Assembly (NCBI GenBank): GCA_020073645.1
Contig: JAIQET010000037.1
Coordinates: 1-52,719 of the forward strand
Source of the DNA: Terriglobia bacterium
Lineage (GTDB): Bacteria > Acidobacteriota > Terriglobia > Terriglobales > Acidobacteriaceae
Length of the DNA: 52,719 nucleotides
Direction of reading: 5' to 3'
Shown: one piece after another, positions 45,751 to 52,719 of the stretch
Layout of the letters: every line of letters starts with the position of its first letter
How positions within the stretch are numbered: the first letter of the stretch is position 1
Made by a program: the position numbers and the translations under genes
Notes under the pieces: generated by a model
What the model was told of the DNA's origin: nothing
The model's input: only the letters and a program-made list of their open reading frames with translations
Database searches by the model: none

Positions 45751-46935
45751 CTATTGCGCGGGCGCGTAGTATCCGTGACGGCTGCGCACCTTCAAACCCT
45801 TCTTGTTAAACGCCAGGATCTCGATGGTGTGAAAACGGCCGTCGGCCCGGAAGTCGGCGGGCTTGTAGGAGAGAGCGTACTGGCTGCGCAGTTCGTCCTG
45901 GATCTCGGTGAACGCGTTGGCGACGTCGTTGAGCTGGAAAGGAAAGAAGGCGCGGCCCCCGGTGGCATCGGCAATACGCTCCAGGACCTTGTCACCCGTC
46001 CGCCGCGTGCCCGTGATGTTGGTGCTGATGGTGTAAACGATGACCTCGGCGCGCTGCGCCATTTCAATCGATTCCTCGCGGGTTACGTGGCTCTGGTTAT
46101 CTTCCCCGTCGCTGAGCAGGATGATGGCCTTGCGCACCGGCCCGCTCTGGTTTTGCTTGAGCAGCTTGTCGCGGCAGGCGAAGTAGAGGGCATCGTACAT
46201 CGCGGTGCCGCCGCCGGGACGCAGTTCCCGCACTCCATGGGAGAGCGCCTCGGTATTGTCGGTGAAGTCCTGCGTGACCTCGGGGGTAACATCGAAACCG
46301 ACCACGAAAGCCTTGTCGTATTTCGGCCGCACCGTCTGGTTGAGAAACTCAATCGCTGCCTCCTGCTCGAACTTGAAGCGATCGCGCACGGAATTGCTGG
46401 CGTCCACCAGCAAGCCGACTTGCAGTGGCAAATCGTTTTCACTATGGAAGCTGCGAATTTCGTTGGCCGGCCGGCTGTCGTCCAACACCCGGAAATCGTC
46501 TTTCTTGAGGTCCTTTACGTAGCGCCCATGCTTGTCGGTCACCGTGAAGACCACGTTGACCTCGTTGACGAAGGTGCGGATGGTGGTGGCGCTTTCATCC
46601 GGCGTAGGCGTGGGCTTCGCGGCGGTCGAGGGTGTATCGGTCTTGCGGGATTCCACCGTCGCTGCTTCGGCCGCCGGCTGCGGGGGCGGCGTTGCGGGTT
46701 GCGGCTGGGCTGAATCCGTCGGAGTCTCGGTCTGCGGCTTCGGTTGCTGCGCCGGCGGCGGTGTCGGCTGCTGCGGTGCTGGCTGCGGCGGTGCCGGCGG
46801 CGCCGGCTGCGGCTTGTTCTGCTGTAGCGTGGCGGAGGGTGCGGACGGCAGTTCTTGTCCGGAGTTCTGCGCGTCAACGGTTGGCAGCAGCAGAGCGCTG
46901 CAGGCCAAGAATAGGATGAAACTGAGGACCCTCAT
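45751..46935 (-). CDS. VWFA-domain acidobacterial secreted protein
   Basis: A 394-residue protein; I use the ATG at 46935, since GAGAG lies just before, rather than 46947. After the signal peptide an exceptional Pro/Gln-rich linker spans about 25-100. The VWFA core carries F-T-V-T-D-K-H-G, L-K-K-D-D-F-R-V-L-D-D, intact MIDAS D-A-S-N-S and L-S-D-G-E-D-N. TATAAT lies on the minus strand at 46946-46951 with no clear -35. It ends four bases from the next start, the DUF3052 gene. Confidence 0.85.
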   Translation of the reverse strand: MRVLSFILFLACSALLLPTVDAQNSGQELPSAPSATLQQNKPQPAPPAPPQPAPQQPTPPPAQQPKPQTETPTDSAQPQPATPPPQPAAEAATVESRKTDTPSTAAKPTPTPDESATTIRTFVNEVNVVFTVTDKHGRYVKDLKKDDFRVLDDSRPANEIRSFHSENDLPLQVGLLVDASNSVRDRFKFEQEAAIEFLNQTVRPKYDKAFVVGFDVTPEVTQDFTDNTEALSHGVRELRPGGGTAMYDALYFACRDKLLKQNQSGPVRKAIILLSDGEDNQSHVTREESIEMAQRAEVIVYTISTNITGTRRTGDKVLERIADATGGRAFFPFQLNDVANAFTEIQDELRSQYALSYKPADFRADGRFHTIEILAFNKKGLKVRSRHGYYAPAQ

Positions 46936-46963
46936 CTTTGCTCTCATTATAGCCGCAATTGTC

Positions 46964-47932
46964 TCAGGCTCCGGTCTGTTGCAGAAACTGCTCCAACTCC
47001 TCCGGCAGGGGCCGCGAAAAACTCAGTGCCACACCGCTGCGCGGATGCTGGAACTGTAGAGTCGCGGCGTGCAGAAAATTCCGGGGCAGGGAAACGCGCC
47101 TTTCCTTTCCTTGCAGCTCGCGCGGCGCGCCATACAGCGTATCACCCACCACCGGATGACCGAGAGAAGCCAGGTGGACGCGAATCTGGTGGGTGCGGCC
47201 GGTATCGATCTGCAATTCCAGAAGCGAGAACTTGCCATACGGTGAGTCGATCCGCCGCTGCACTCTGTAGTGAGTGATGGCTTCGCGTCCGCCACTCCGG
47301 CGCGTCGTCATGCGCGTCCGCCGCACGCGGTCGCGGCTGATGCTGCTGCTGATGGTGCCGCGCTCCTGCTTCAGCCACCCGTGCACCAGCGCGACATAGG
47401 TTTTCTTGACTTTACGGCGGACGAACTGCGCTGCCAGCCGGCGGTGGGCTTCATCGTTCTTGGCGACCACAATCAACCCGCTGGTGGCCTTGTCCAGCCG
47501 GTGCACAATGCCGGGCCGCAGCTCGCCGCCCACCCCGGAAAGTTTGCCGAAGCGATGCAGCAGCGCATTCACCAGCGTTCCGCGATTGCGCTCAGCTTCC
47601 GTCGCTCCAGCCCCGGCGTGCACCATCATGCCGGCGGCCTTGTTGATGACCGCCAGGTCGTCATCTTCGTACACAATGTCGAGCGGGATCTCCTCCGCGA
47701 TGGCGCGCAGCGGCGGCGCTTGCACATCGCCGAGCACCGCGATCCGCTCCCCTCCGCGCAGCCGCAAGGAAGCCTTGGCGGCAACCTCATTGACGAGCAC
47801 CTTCTGTTGTTCGATAAGTTGCTGCACCCGTGCCCGGCTGGTCTCTGGAAGCTGAGCGGTCAAGAACTGGTCGAGGCGCTTGCCCCCGTCTTCCTGAGCC
47901 ACGGAAATCGAAATGGGAAACTGTTCGGACAT
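46964..47932 (-). CDS. rluD: Ribosomal large-subunit pseudouridine synthase, RluD-like
   Basis: A 322-residue enzyme. N-terminal S4 RNA-binding domain (L-D-Q-F-L-T-A-Q-L-P-E-T-S-R-A-R-V), then the RluA catalytic core with H-R-L-D-K-A-T-S-G-L-I-V (catalytic Asp), K-K-T-Y-V-A-L-V, T-G-R-T-H-Q-I-R-V-H. It converts uridines in helix 69 of 23S rRNA. Start at ATG 47932; a longer reading adds seven residues only. Confidence 0.92.
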   Translation of the reverse strand: MSEQFPISISVAQEDGGKRLDQFLTAQLPETSRARVQQLIEQQKVLVNEVAAKASLRLRGGERIAVLGDVQAPPLRAIAEEIPLDIVYEDDDLAVINKAAGMMVHAGAGATEAERNRGTLVNALLHRFGKLSGVGGELRPGIVHRLDKATSGLIVVAKNDEAHRRLAAQFVRRKVKKTYVALVHGWLKQERGTISSSISRDRVRRTRMTTRRSGGREAITHYRVQRRIDSPYGKFSLLELQIDTGRTHQIRVHLASLGHPVVGDTLYGAPRELQGKERRVSLPRNFLHAATLQFQHPRSGVALSFSRPLPEELEQFLQQTGA

Positions 47933-47935
47933 GGA

Positions 47936-48100
47936 GCACTCAGCAGTCAGCACTCAGCATTCAGCCAGGAGGCGCCGCGACGCACATGTGCATGCAAACA
48001 ATGTCCATCATAGTAGCTTCTTGCTGGGCAGTGGCGTGACCCTTGCTAAGGATTCGATCTCCGAAGGGCTGGAATGCTGAGCGCTGAATGCTGAGTGCTT
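47936..48100. repeat. Inverted microrepeats flanking the rluD/lgt spacer
   Basis: CACTCAGCA-type words at 47936-47966 and their complement at 48068-48100; a 15-base perfect inverted pair is 47950-47964 and 48084-48098, with about 120 bases between. Confidence 0.75.
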
Positions 48101-48103
48101 GAT

Positions 48104-48910
48104 TTATCGCGTGGCCTGCGCCGGCACCGCCTTCGGCACCCCGCTGCGCAGCCACCAGATGAACCCGCCCAGAATGACTAAGCAGATGGAAATCAACTGG
48201 GTGCCGGTCATGATTCCCCCGAACACGGAGCCGCGTCCCGGGTCGTCCCGGATAAATTCCAGGAAGTACCGTGCCACGCCATAGAGGAACAGGTAGGCTG
48301 CGAACACTTGCCCATCGAACTTCTTGCGCTTGAACATCCACATCAGAATGAAAAAGTTCGTCAGTTCTACGGCCGATTCAAACAACTGCGTGGGCTCAAG
48401 CGGCACTCCCAGAGGTGTTCCCACCAGCGCACTGGCCAGGGGATTGGTAAACGTCACTCCCCAGAAGTGAGTCGTGGGTTTGCCGTAGCAACACCCGGCG
48501 GCGAAACATCCGACTCGGCCAATCGCATGGCCCAGGGCCAGCCCGGGTGCGAACGCATCGCAGGTGGCCAGCGCCGGCATGTGGTGTTTGCGGATAAACC
48601 AGACCGCGGCGATGAAGGCGCCAATCAACCCGCCGGAGAAAACCCCTCCAGCTTGCAATGTACTCAGGCTGAAGATCTCACTCGGATGGGCAACGTAGGT
48701 GCTCCAGTCGTTGACGATGTACAGGATCTTTGCGCCCACAATGCCGCTAAGCACCAACAGAATCCCGAAATTCCAGGCATTTTCCGGATCAACGCCTTGC
48801 TTCGCGGAGTTGCGCACGCTGATCCACAGGCCGACCAGCACCCCCACCGAGACCAGCAGTCCGTACGTGGGCAGGTTAAAGGTGCCGATATGAAAGAGTC
48901 GTGGAAACAC
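48104..48910 (-). CDS. lgt: Prolipoprotein diacylglyceryl transferase
   Basis: A 268-residue inner-membrane enzyme that transfers diacylglycerol to the lipobox Cys of lipoprotein precursors. Seven hydrophobic helices and the signature H-A-I-G-R-V-G-C-F-A-A-G-C-C-Y-G-K with the essential Arg are seen near 130. It starts at GTG (48910). A downstream repeat stretch and the 6S RNA locus lie on its 5' side. Confidence 0.94.
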   Translation of the reverse strand: MFPRLFHIGTFNLPTYGLLVSVGVLVGLWISVRNSAKQGVDPENAWNFGILLVLSGIVGAKILYIVNDWSTYVAHPSEIFSLSTLQAGGVFSGGLIGAFIAAVWFIRKHHMPALATCDAFAPGLALGHAIGRVGCFAAGCCYGKPTTHFWGVTFTNPLASALVGTPLGVPLEPTQLFESAVELTNFFILMWMFKRKKFDGQVFAAYLFLYGVARYFLEFIRDDPGRGSVFGGIMTGTQLISICLVILGGFIWWLRSGVPKAVPAQATR

Positions 48911-48987
48911 TGGTCAATTAGATGCAAACTGAATCGGAAATGCTGGACACAGTTTAACAGGAAGGATCGCTTCCAGGACTGGTCTTG

Positions 48988-49042
48988 GCCAACGACCAAC
49001 GACGAGCGACCAACGACCACCGGCAAACGGCCAACGACTAAG
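48988..49042. repeat. Degenerate heptamer microrepeat (CAACGAC family)
   Basis: Tandem CCAACGAC/GAGCGAC words with a seven-base period, related to 32277-32312. Confidence 0.75.
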
Positions 49043-49076
49043 AAGCAAGCCGACCCGCTCTGCCGTGTGGTAGGCC

Positions 49077-49241
49077 GAGAATGAACCCGTCGTAGACGGT
49101 GGGAACCCGCCGAGACCCATTAGGCATTTCCGCATGGCGGAACATTGCTCACCGGATCAAAGTTCGAGTCGAGTCCCCGTTCATTCGGTGTTGGTTCAAA
49201 AATCGGTTACCACCATCACCAACCTTGCAGGCCGGCTCTCA
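49077..49241 (-). ncRNA. ssrS: Candidate 6S RNA (ssrS)
   Basis: An RNA of about 165 bases on the minus strand, between lgt and zapA. Closing bases G-A-G-A-G near 49240 can pair with T-T-C-T-C near 49081-49077. Inside, the 5' arm reads G-G-T-T-G-G-T-G-A-T-G-G and the 3' arm carries C-A-C-C-G-A-A-T-G-A-A-C-G-G-G-G and G-G-G-T-T-C-C-C-A-C-C, strings I associate with 6S RNA of other phyla. A good sigma70 promoter precedes it. The gene order zapA-6S is conserved in many bacteria. 6S RNA binds the sigma70 holoenzyme in its active site. I could not fold or align it. Confidence 0.65.
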
Positions 49242-49247
49242 AGTTGG

Positions 49248-49276
49248 ATGCTAGGGAAATCTGGCGGGATTGGCAA
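49248..49276 (-). promoter_or_regulatory. Promoter of the candidate 6S RNA
   Basis: On the minus strand TTGCCA (49271-49276), a 17-base spacer, and TAGCAT (49248-49253). Confidence 0.65.
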
Positions 49277-49340
49277 GAGGGGCAACGCAAAAAGTTGGCA
49301 GTCCGTTTGCCAGCGACTTTAGTGTGGGAGAACCGTGTGG

Positions 49341-49378
49341 GGACGGCCGCCTCGGCCGTCCGACCGAGCGAAGCTCGG
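49341..49378. repeat. Two adjacent hairpins between zapA and the 6S locus
   Basis: GGACGGCCG/CGGCCGTCC (49341-49361) and CCGAGC/GCTCGG (49364-49378), with no T run; possible zapA transcript end or palindromic repeat. Confidence 0.55.
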
Positions 49379-49389
49379 CAAGGGTGAAC

Positions 49390-49725
49390 CTACCCCGCCC
49401 GCCGCTTATCCTCCAGCACCTCATCCAGCGCGTGCGCCAGATGCTGCGCCCGCTGCCGGTATTCGGAGCCCCCGTTTTCCGATTTGCGCTTGAGCAGATG
49501 GTACTCATCGGCGATGTTGAGTGCGGCCAACACCGCAAGACGGGCCGTGTCCACGGTGTGGGTCTGTTCCGAGACTGCCCGCATCTTGGAGTCCACGTAC
49601 TCAGCCAGCTTCAGGATGTATTCGGGGTCGGAGCCCCGCAGGTTATAAGCCTGGTCGAAGATCTCCACGCGCACGCTGTTATTGCTGGCGTCTTTTACCG
49701 GAGTTTGTTTCGTGGCAGTTGCCAT
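49390..49725 (-). CDS. zapA: Cell-division protein ZapA
   Basis: A 111-residue ZapA: V-R-V-E-I-F-D-Q-A-Y-N-L-R-G near 20, then L-A-E-Y-V-D-S-K-M-R and helical, coiled-coil C-terminus. ZapA binds and bundles FtsZ at the division septum. It lies downstream of a coiled-coil gene and pheT, and upstream of 6S RNA. Confidence 0.9.
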   Translation of the reverse strand: MATATKQTPVKDASNNSVRVEIFDQAYNLRGSDPEYILKLAEYVDSKMRAVSEQTHTVDTARLAVLAALNIADEYHLLKRKSENGGSEYRQRAQHLAHALDEVLEDKRRAG

Positions 49726-49808
49726 AAATTTCTGCTCCCACCAAACGAGTGAGCGATGATCCGGCTGGGCTGCCGAAAACCAGGAACTCGCTACTCGCTA
49801 CTCGTTGC

Positions 49809-50105
49809 TCAGCTAGCCGCCTGCTCCTCCGCCAGTGACTCGATCCGCTGTAGCATCTTTTCCACGCGGCCGCGGATCTCTTCCCGCTCCCGGCGGAGTT
49901 GCACCATCTCGCGGCGCAGGGTCTCCACTTCCTCCTCGCGCTCCTCCAGTTGCTCGCGCAGGCGCTGCACGTCGCGTTCGGCGCTGGCCCGGGCCTCGCG
50001 CGCCGCCTTGTACAGCTCAATGGTGCGATACACCTTCTCTTCCAGCGCCTGAAAATCGTCGGCGGGAACCTGGGCAGACACCTCTTCAGCCAACTTCACA
50101 GCCAT
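49809..50105 (-). CDS. Small coiled-coil protein (ZapB-like)
   Basis: A 98-residue protein, nearly all Glu/Arg/Gln-rich helical heptads (R-D-V-Q-R-L-R-E-Q-L-E-E-R-E-E-E-V) from residue 15 to the end. The gene precedes zapA by 83 bases on the same strand. Its position suggests a division role, but there is no homology evidence beyond coiled-coil form. A strong -10 (TATACT on the minus strand at 50148-50153) is upstream. Confidence 0.7.
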   Translation of the reverse strand: MAVKLAEEVSAQVPADDFQALEEKVYRTIELYKAAREARASAERDVQRLREQLEEREEEVETLRREMVQLRREREEIRGRVEKMLQRIESLAEEQAAS

Positions 50106-50287
50106 GATGGCACTTCTTCCCCGAGAAATTTGGACCTCGTTGGGCGAAGTATACCGCAGAAAGCTGTGGATTGCGCCTCAGTCGTGCCCAGGGTATTAAG
50201 ATGTGGGTCTGCCCGGCAGCGAGTCTCGCCCGCCCCAGTCTCCAACGCAAGCCTGCAAACCGCAAGATCCGTTCGCGGCCGGTCGCT

Positions 50288-51487
50288 TCATCCCACACGC
50301 AGTTTTTTCAGCCGCCGCGCCGCCTCGTCCAGCGTGTCCTCGCGCTTGCAGAAGGCGAACCGGACCTGCTGCGCGCCGTCGCGCGGATCATTGTAGAAGC
50401 TCGAACCGGGAACCGCGGCCACGCCGATCTCCTTGACCAGGTGGCGGGTAAACGTGACGTCGTCAGGAAAGCCGAACGCGCTGATGTCGGTCATCACGTA
50501 GTAGGCGCCGCGCGGACGAAAGCAGCCAAAACCGGCCTCGGCCAGCGCGGGCATCAGATGGTCGCGGCGCGCGCGGTATCCGTTGGCCAACGCGTGGTAG
50601 TAGCTGGCGGGCAGGCTGAGCGCGATCGCGCCCGCCTCCTGCAGAGGGGCCGGGGCTCCAACCGTCATGAAGTCGTGGACTTTGCGGATAGCGTTGGTGA
50701 TGGCAGGCGGCGCCACCGCCCAGCCCACGCGCCACCCGGTCACGCTGTAGCTTTTAGACAGCCCGTTGATGGTCACGGTACGCTCGCCCATGCCGGGAAG
50801 ACGCGCGATCGAGATGTGCTGCGTGTCGTCGTAAAGGATGTGTTCGTAGATCTCATCAGCGACCGCGACCACGTTGAATTCCACGCACAGGTTGCGAATC
50901 AAATCCAGTTCGGCATGGGTGAACACCTTGCCGGTAGGATTGTTCGGCGTGTTCAGGATGATCGCCTTGGTGTGATTGTGAAACGCTGCGCGCAGCTCAC
51001 GCTCATCGAAAGTCCACTCGCCATCGGGTGTGCTCGGCGGCCGCAACTTCACGAAACGCGGCTTGGCCCCGGACAGGATCGCATCCGGGCCGTAGTTTTC
51101 GTAGAACGGCTCGAAGACCACGACTTCGTCCCCTGGGTTGCAGATAGCCAGCAGCGTAGAAATCATCGCCTCAGTCGAGCCGCAACAGACGGTGACGTGC
51201 GTCTCCGGGTCGACGTGAATGCCCTGCCATTCCTGCATCTGCCGGGCGATGGCTTGCCGCAGATTCTTGGCCCCCCAGGTTATGGAGTACTGATTGACGT
51301 CGGCCGCAATGGCCTCTTGCGCGGCACGCTTGATCTCGACGGGAGCAGCGAAGTCGGGGAAGCCCTGGGCCAGGTTAATGGCGCCATAGAGCATGGCCTG
51401 GCGAGTCATCTCGCGGATCACCGACTCGGTGAAGTGCGCGACCCGGTCGCTCAGATGATGCTTGTGTCGGAATGCCGCCTCGGCCAT
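50288..51487 (-). CDS. Class I/II PLP aminotransferase
   Basis: A 399-residue fold type I aminotransferase. Seen are N-L-A-Q-G-F-P-D-F near 40, N-T-P-N-N-P-T-G, D-E-I-Y-E-H with the PLP Asp and S-K-S-Y-S-V-T-G-W-R-V-G-W with the Schiff-base Lys. The motif set matches the methionine/kynurenine/aromatic transaminase group; the substrate is not fixed. ATG 51487 is chosen; the longer reading adds only seven residues. Confidence 0.88.
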   Translation of the reverse strand: MAEAAFRHKHHLSDRVAHFTESVIREMTRQAMLYGAINLAQGFPDFAAPVEIKRAAQEAIAADVNQYSITWGAKNLRQAIARQMQEWQGIHVDPETHVTVCCGSTEAMISTLLAICNPGDEVVVFEPFYENYGPDAILSGAKPRFVKLRPPSTPDGEWTFDERELRAAFHNHTKAIILNTPNNPTGKVFTHAELDLIRNLCVEFNVVAVADEIYEHILYDDTQHISIARLPGMGERTVTINGLSKSYSVTGWRVGWAVAPPAITNAIRKVHDFMTVGAPAPLQEAGAIALSLPASYYHALANGYRARRDHLMPALAEAGFGCFRPRGAYYVMTDISAFGFPDDVTFTRHLVKEIGVAAVPGSSFYNDPRDGAQQVRFAFCKREDTLDEAARRLKKLRVG

Positions 51488-51512
51488 GGTTCGGTCAGGG
51501 TAGCACAAAGCC

Positions 51513-51625
51513 GTAGCGCCGGCGTCCCGCCGGCCACGATGAACTCAGAGTGGTCGCTAGGCTGTAGCGCCGGCGTCCCGCCGGCCACGATGAACTCCGG
51601 GTAGGCGTGGGGACGGCGGCGCCCC
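51513..51625. repeat. Tandem GTAG-footed palindromes, second family
   Basis: Two near-identical 34-base copies at 51513-51546 and 51564-51597, arms GCCGGCG/CGCCGGC, 51 bases apart, and a partial third (GGGGACGGCGGCGCCCC, 51609-51625). Confidence 0.85.
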
Positions 51626-51629
51626 GGCC

Positions 51630-52719
51630 TTATGAGGCTCTTAGCGTCCCGCCGAGCCCTTCCAGCGCCTTAACGATCTTCCCCGACCACTGCGCCACTT
51701 CATCCTCGCGCAAGGTCCGCTCCTTGGATTGGAACGTGGCCCGCAGCAGCAGGGAATACTTGCCCGCCGGAATGGCCCCACCGCGAAAGATCTCGACCGG
51801 GACGAACTCGCATAATTCGCCCAAGCCCAGCCCGGCCACGGCCTGGTGAATCTTCTCGAACCCCACCGCGTCGGCAAAGATGAAAGAGAAATCGCGTTCC
51901 ACCGCCGGATACCGCGGCAAAGCCTGGTAACGGACCTCGCGCAGGCCGCGGGCGTACAGGCGATCAAGATACAGTTCGGCAACGAAAACGTCCCCGCGCA
52001 ACTTGCGGGCGCTGGCCACATCGGGATGAATCTGCCCGAACTGGGCTACGGTCGCGCCATCCATCACCGCTCGCGCTGAACGCCCAGGGTGGTAGTACTC
52101 CGCCGCATGCGCATCGTAGTACAACGCATCATGCCGGAACGGATGCAGCAGTTCCTCAATATCCCCTTTGAGATCGAAGAATGAGAGCGGACGCGCGGGC
52201 TGATTCACACTCGGAGTAACCGCGCTACCCGTTGCCCCCAGAGCGATGCGTTTCAGTTCCACCGACTTCGCGCCGGAAGCCTCGAATACATTCCCCGCCT
52301 CGAACAGCCGCACAGCGTCGCTGCCCCGGTTCAGGTTGTAGGCCAGCATGTTGAGCATGCCCGGCACCATCGAACTGCGCATGACCGACGATTCTTCACT
52401 AAGCGGGTTGGCCAGTTGAATTGCGGGCATGGGAGAGAACTGTTTCGCCTCTTCGTGCGAAATGAAAGTCAGCGAAACCGCCTCGTTGTAACCCAGCGCC
52501 AGCAGCGACGACCGCAGCTTCTGATCTTTTTCCGCCTGGGGCAGTTCGACCACGGAACCCACGTAGGCCGGCAGGGTGTTGGCGAACTTGTCGTAGCCGT
52601 GCAGGCGCGCAATTTCTTCAATCAGGTCAATCTCGCGCTCCACGTCCAGGCGCCAACTGGGAATGCGGACCGTGAAGTCCCATTCCCCGCCCCGTTCCGG
52701 CATCAGAGCGAAGCCCAAC
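51630..52719 (-). CDS. pheT: Phenylalanyl-tRNA synthetase beta chain, 3' part
   Basis: The last 363 residues of PheT; the N-terminus lies off the window end. The B5-like end (P-S-W-R-L-D-V-E-R-E-I-D-L-I-E-E-I-A-R) is followed by the class II-like core (N-P-L-S-E-E-S-S-V-M-R-S-S) and, near the C-terminus, the anticodon-binding FDX-ACB domain (L-P-R-Y-P-A-V-E-R-D-F-S-F). It forms the alpha2beta2 enzyme with PheS. The pheT-zapA-6S order is often seen in bacteria. Confidence 0.93.
   Translation of the reverse strand, partial: LGFALMPERGGEWDFTVRIPSWRLDVEREIDLIEEIARLHGYDKFANTLPAYVGSVVELPQAEKDQKLRSSLLALGYNEAVSLTFISHEEAKQFSPMPAIQLANPLSEESSVMRSSMVPGMLNMLAYNLNRGSDAVRLFEAGNVFEASGAKSVELKRIALGATGSAVTPSVNQPARPLSFFDLKGDIEELLHPFRHDALYYDAHAAEYYHPGRSARAVMDGATVAQFGQIHPDVASARKLRGDVFVAELYLDRLYARGLREVRYQALPRYPAVERDFSFIFADAVGFEKIHQAVAGLGLGELCEFVPVEIFRGGAIPAGKYSLLLRATFQSKERTLREDEVAQWSGKIVKALEGLGGTLRAS

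Overview
The window looks like a chromosomal contig from an uncultivated member of the Acidobacteriota (Terriglobia/Koribacter-like). This is inferred from gene content, not from a database match: three VWFA-domain secreted proteins of the family common in Acidobacteria, serine/threonine kinases fused to beta-propeller or TPR modules, a CadC-type winged-helix/TPR regulator, a DUF6599-type lipid-anchored or membrane protein, a standalone MglA GTPase, an IS200-like REP-associated transposase with its palindromes, and GC-rich coding DNA (about 60% judged by eye).

The first ~1.07 kb does not fit the rest. It is visibly AT-richer and carries the 3' end of a PBP2 (mrdA) gene followed by rodA, which is cut off inside a membrane helix. 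It runs straight into an unrelated acidobacterial gene at about 1,065-1,088, which looks like an assembly chimera or a recent illegitimate junction.

1.09-8.7 kb: an Asp-box (BNR) secreted protein with a clear terminator, then minus-strand genes for a sulfatase-fold/TPR protein, a thioredoxin-like [2Fe-2S] ferredoxin, a receptor-type Ser/Thr kinase with a beta-propeller, and a two-gene unit of small envelope proteins. 9-16.6 kb: acyl-CoA dehydrogenase, a kinase-FlgO-like-TPR protein behind a strong promoter, a MerR-HTH/TPR protein, and a winged-helix/TPR regulator. 16.9-18.6 kb: a ceruloplasmin-like multicopper oxidase with a small membrane protein, and tRNA-Thr(CGT). 18.7-23.9 kb: a zinc-ribbon membrane protein, a DUF6599 protein, an AMIN/amidase_3 cell-wall amidase and a lytic transglycosylase. 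24.1-30.4 kb: Rieske oxygenase, STAS-like protein, alaS with an AT-enriched middle part and an internal insertion, then a RAYT transposase nested in arrays of GTAG-footed palindromes, and recX.

30.5-38.8 kb: STAS anti-sigma antagonist, pilT, DinB protein, ilvE with a long structured leader, a LysM/GHL (DUF4015) putative glycoside hydrolase, a single-ring Clp-type AAA+ ATPase and an M48 protease. 38.8-47.9 kb: M13 peptidase, mglA, three VWFA paralogues, a VapBC-type toxin-antitoxin pair with a palindromic operator, a DUF3052 protein and rluD. 48.1-52.7 kb: lgt, a candidate 6S RNA, zapA, a short coiled-coil protein, an aminotransferase and the 3' part of pheT; the pheT/zapA/6S neighbourhood is a classic one.

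Intergenic DNA is unusually rich in short repeats. There are two families of GTAG-footed palindromes (one around the RAYT gene), heptamer-like degenerate microrepeats at gene ends, and one convergent spacer that is nearly entirely a 22-bp-arm hairpin. Coordinates of starts were chosen from Shine-Dalgarno sites and signal peptides where possible. All family assignments are by eye from motifs and could not be checked by search.
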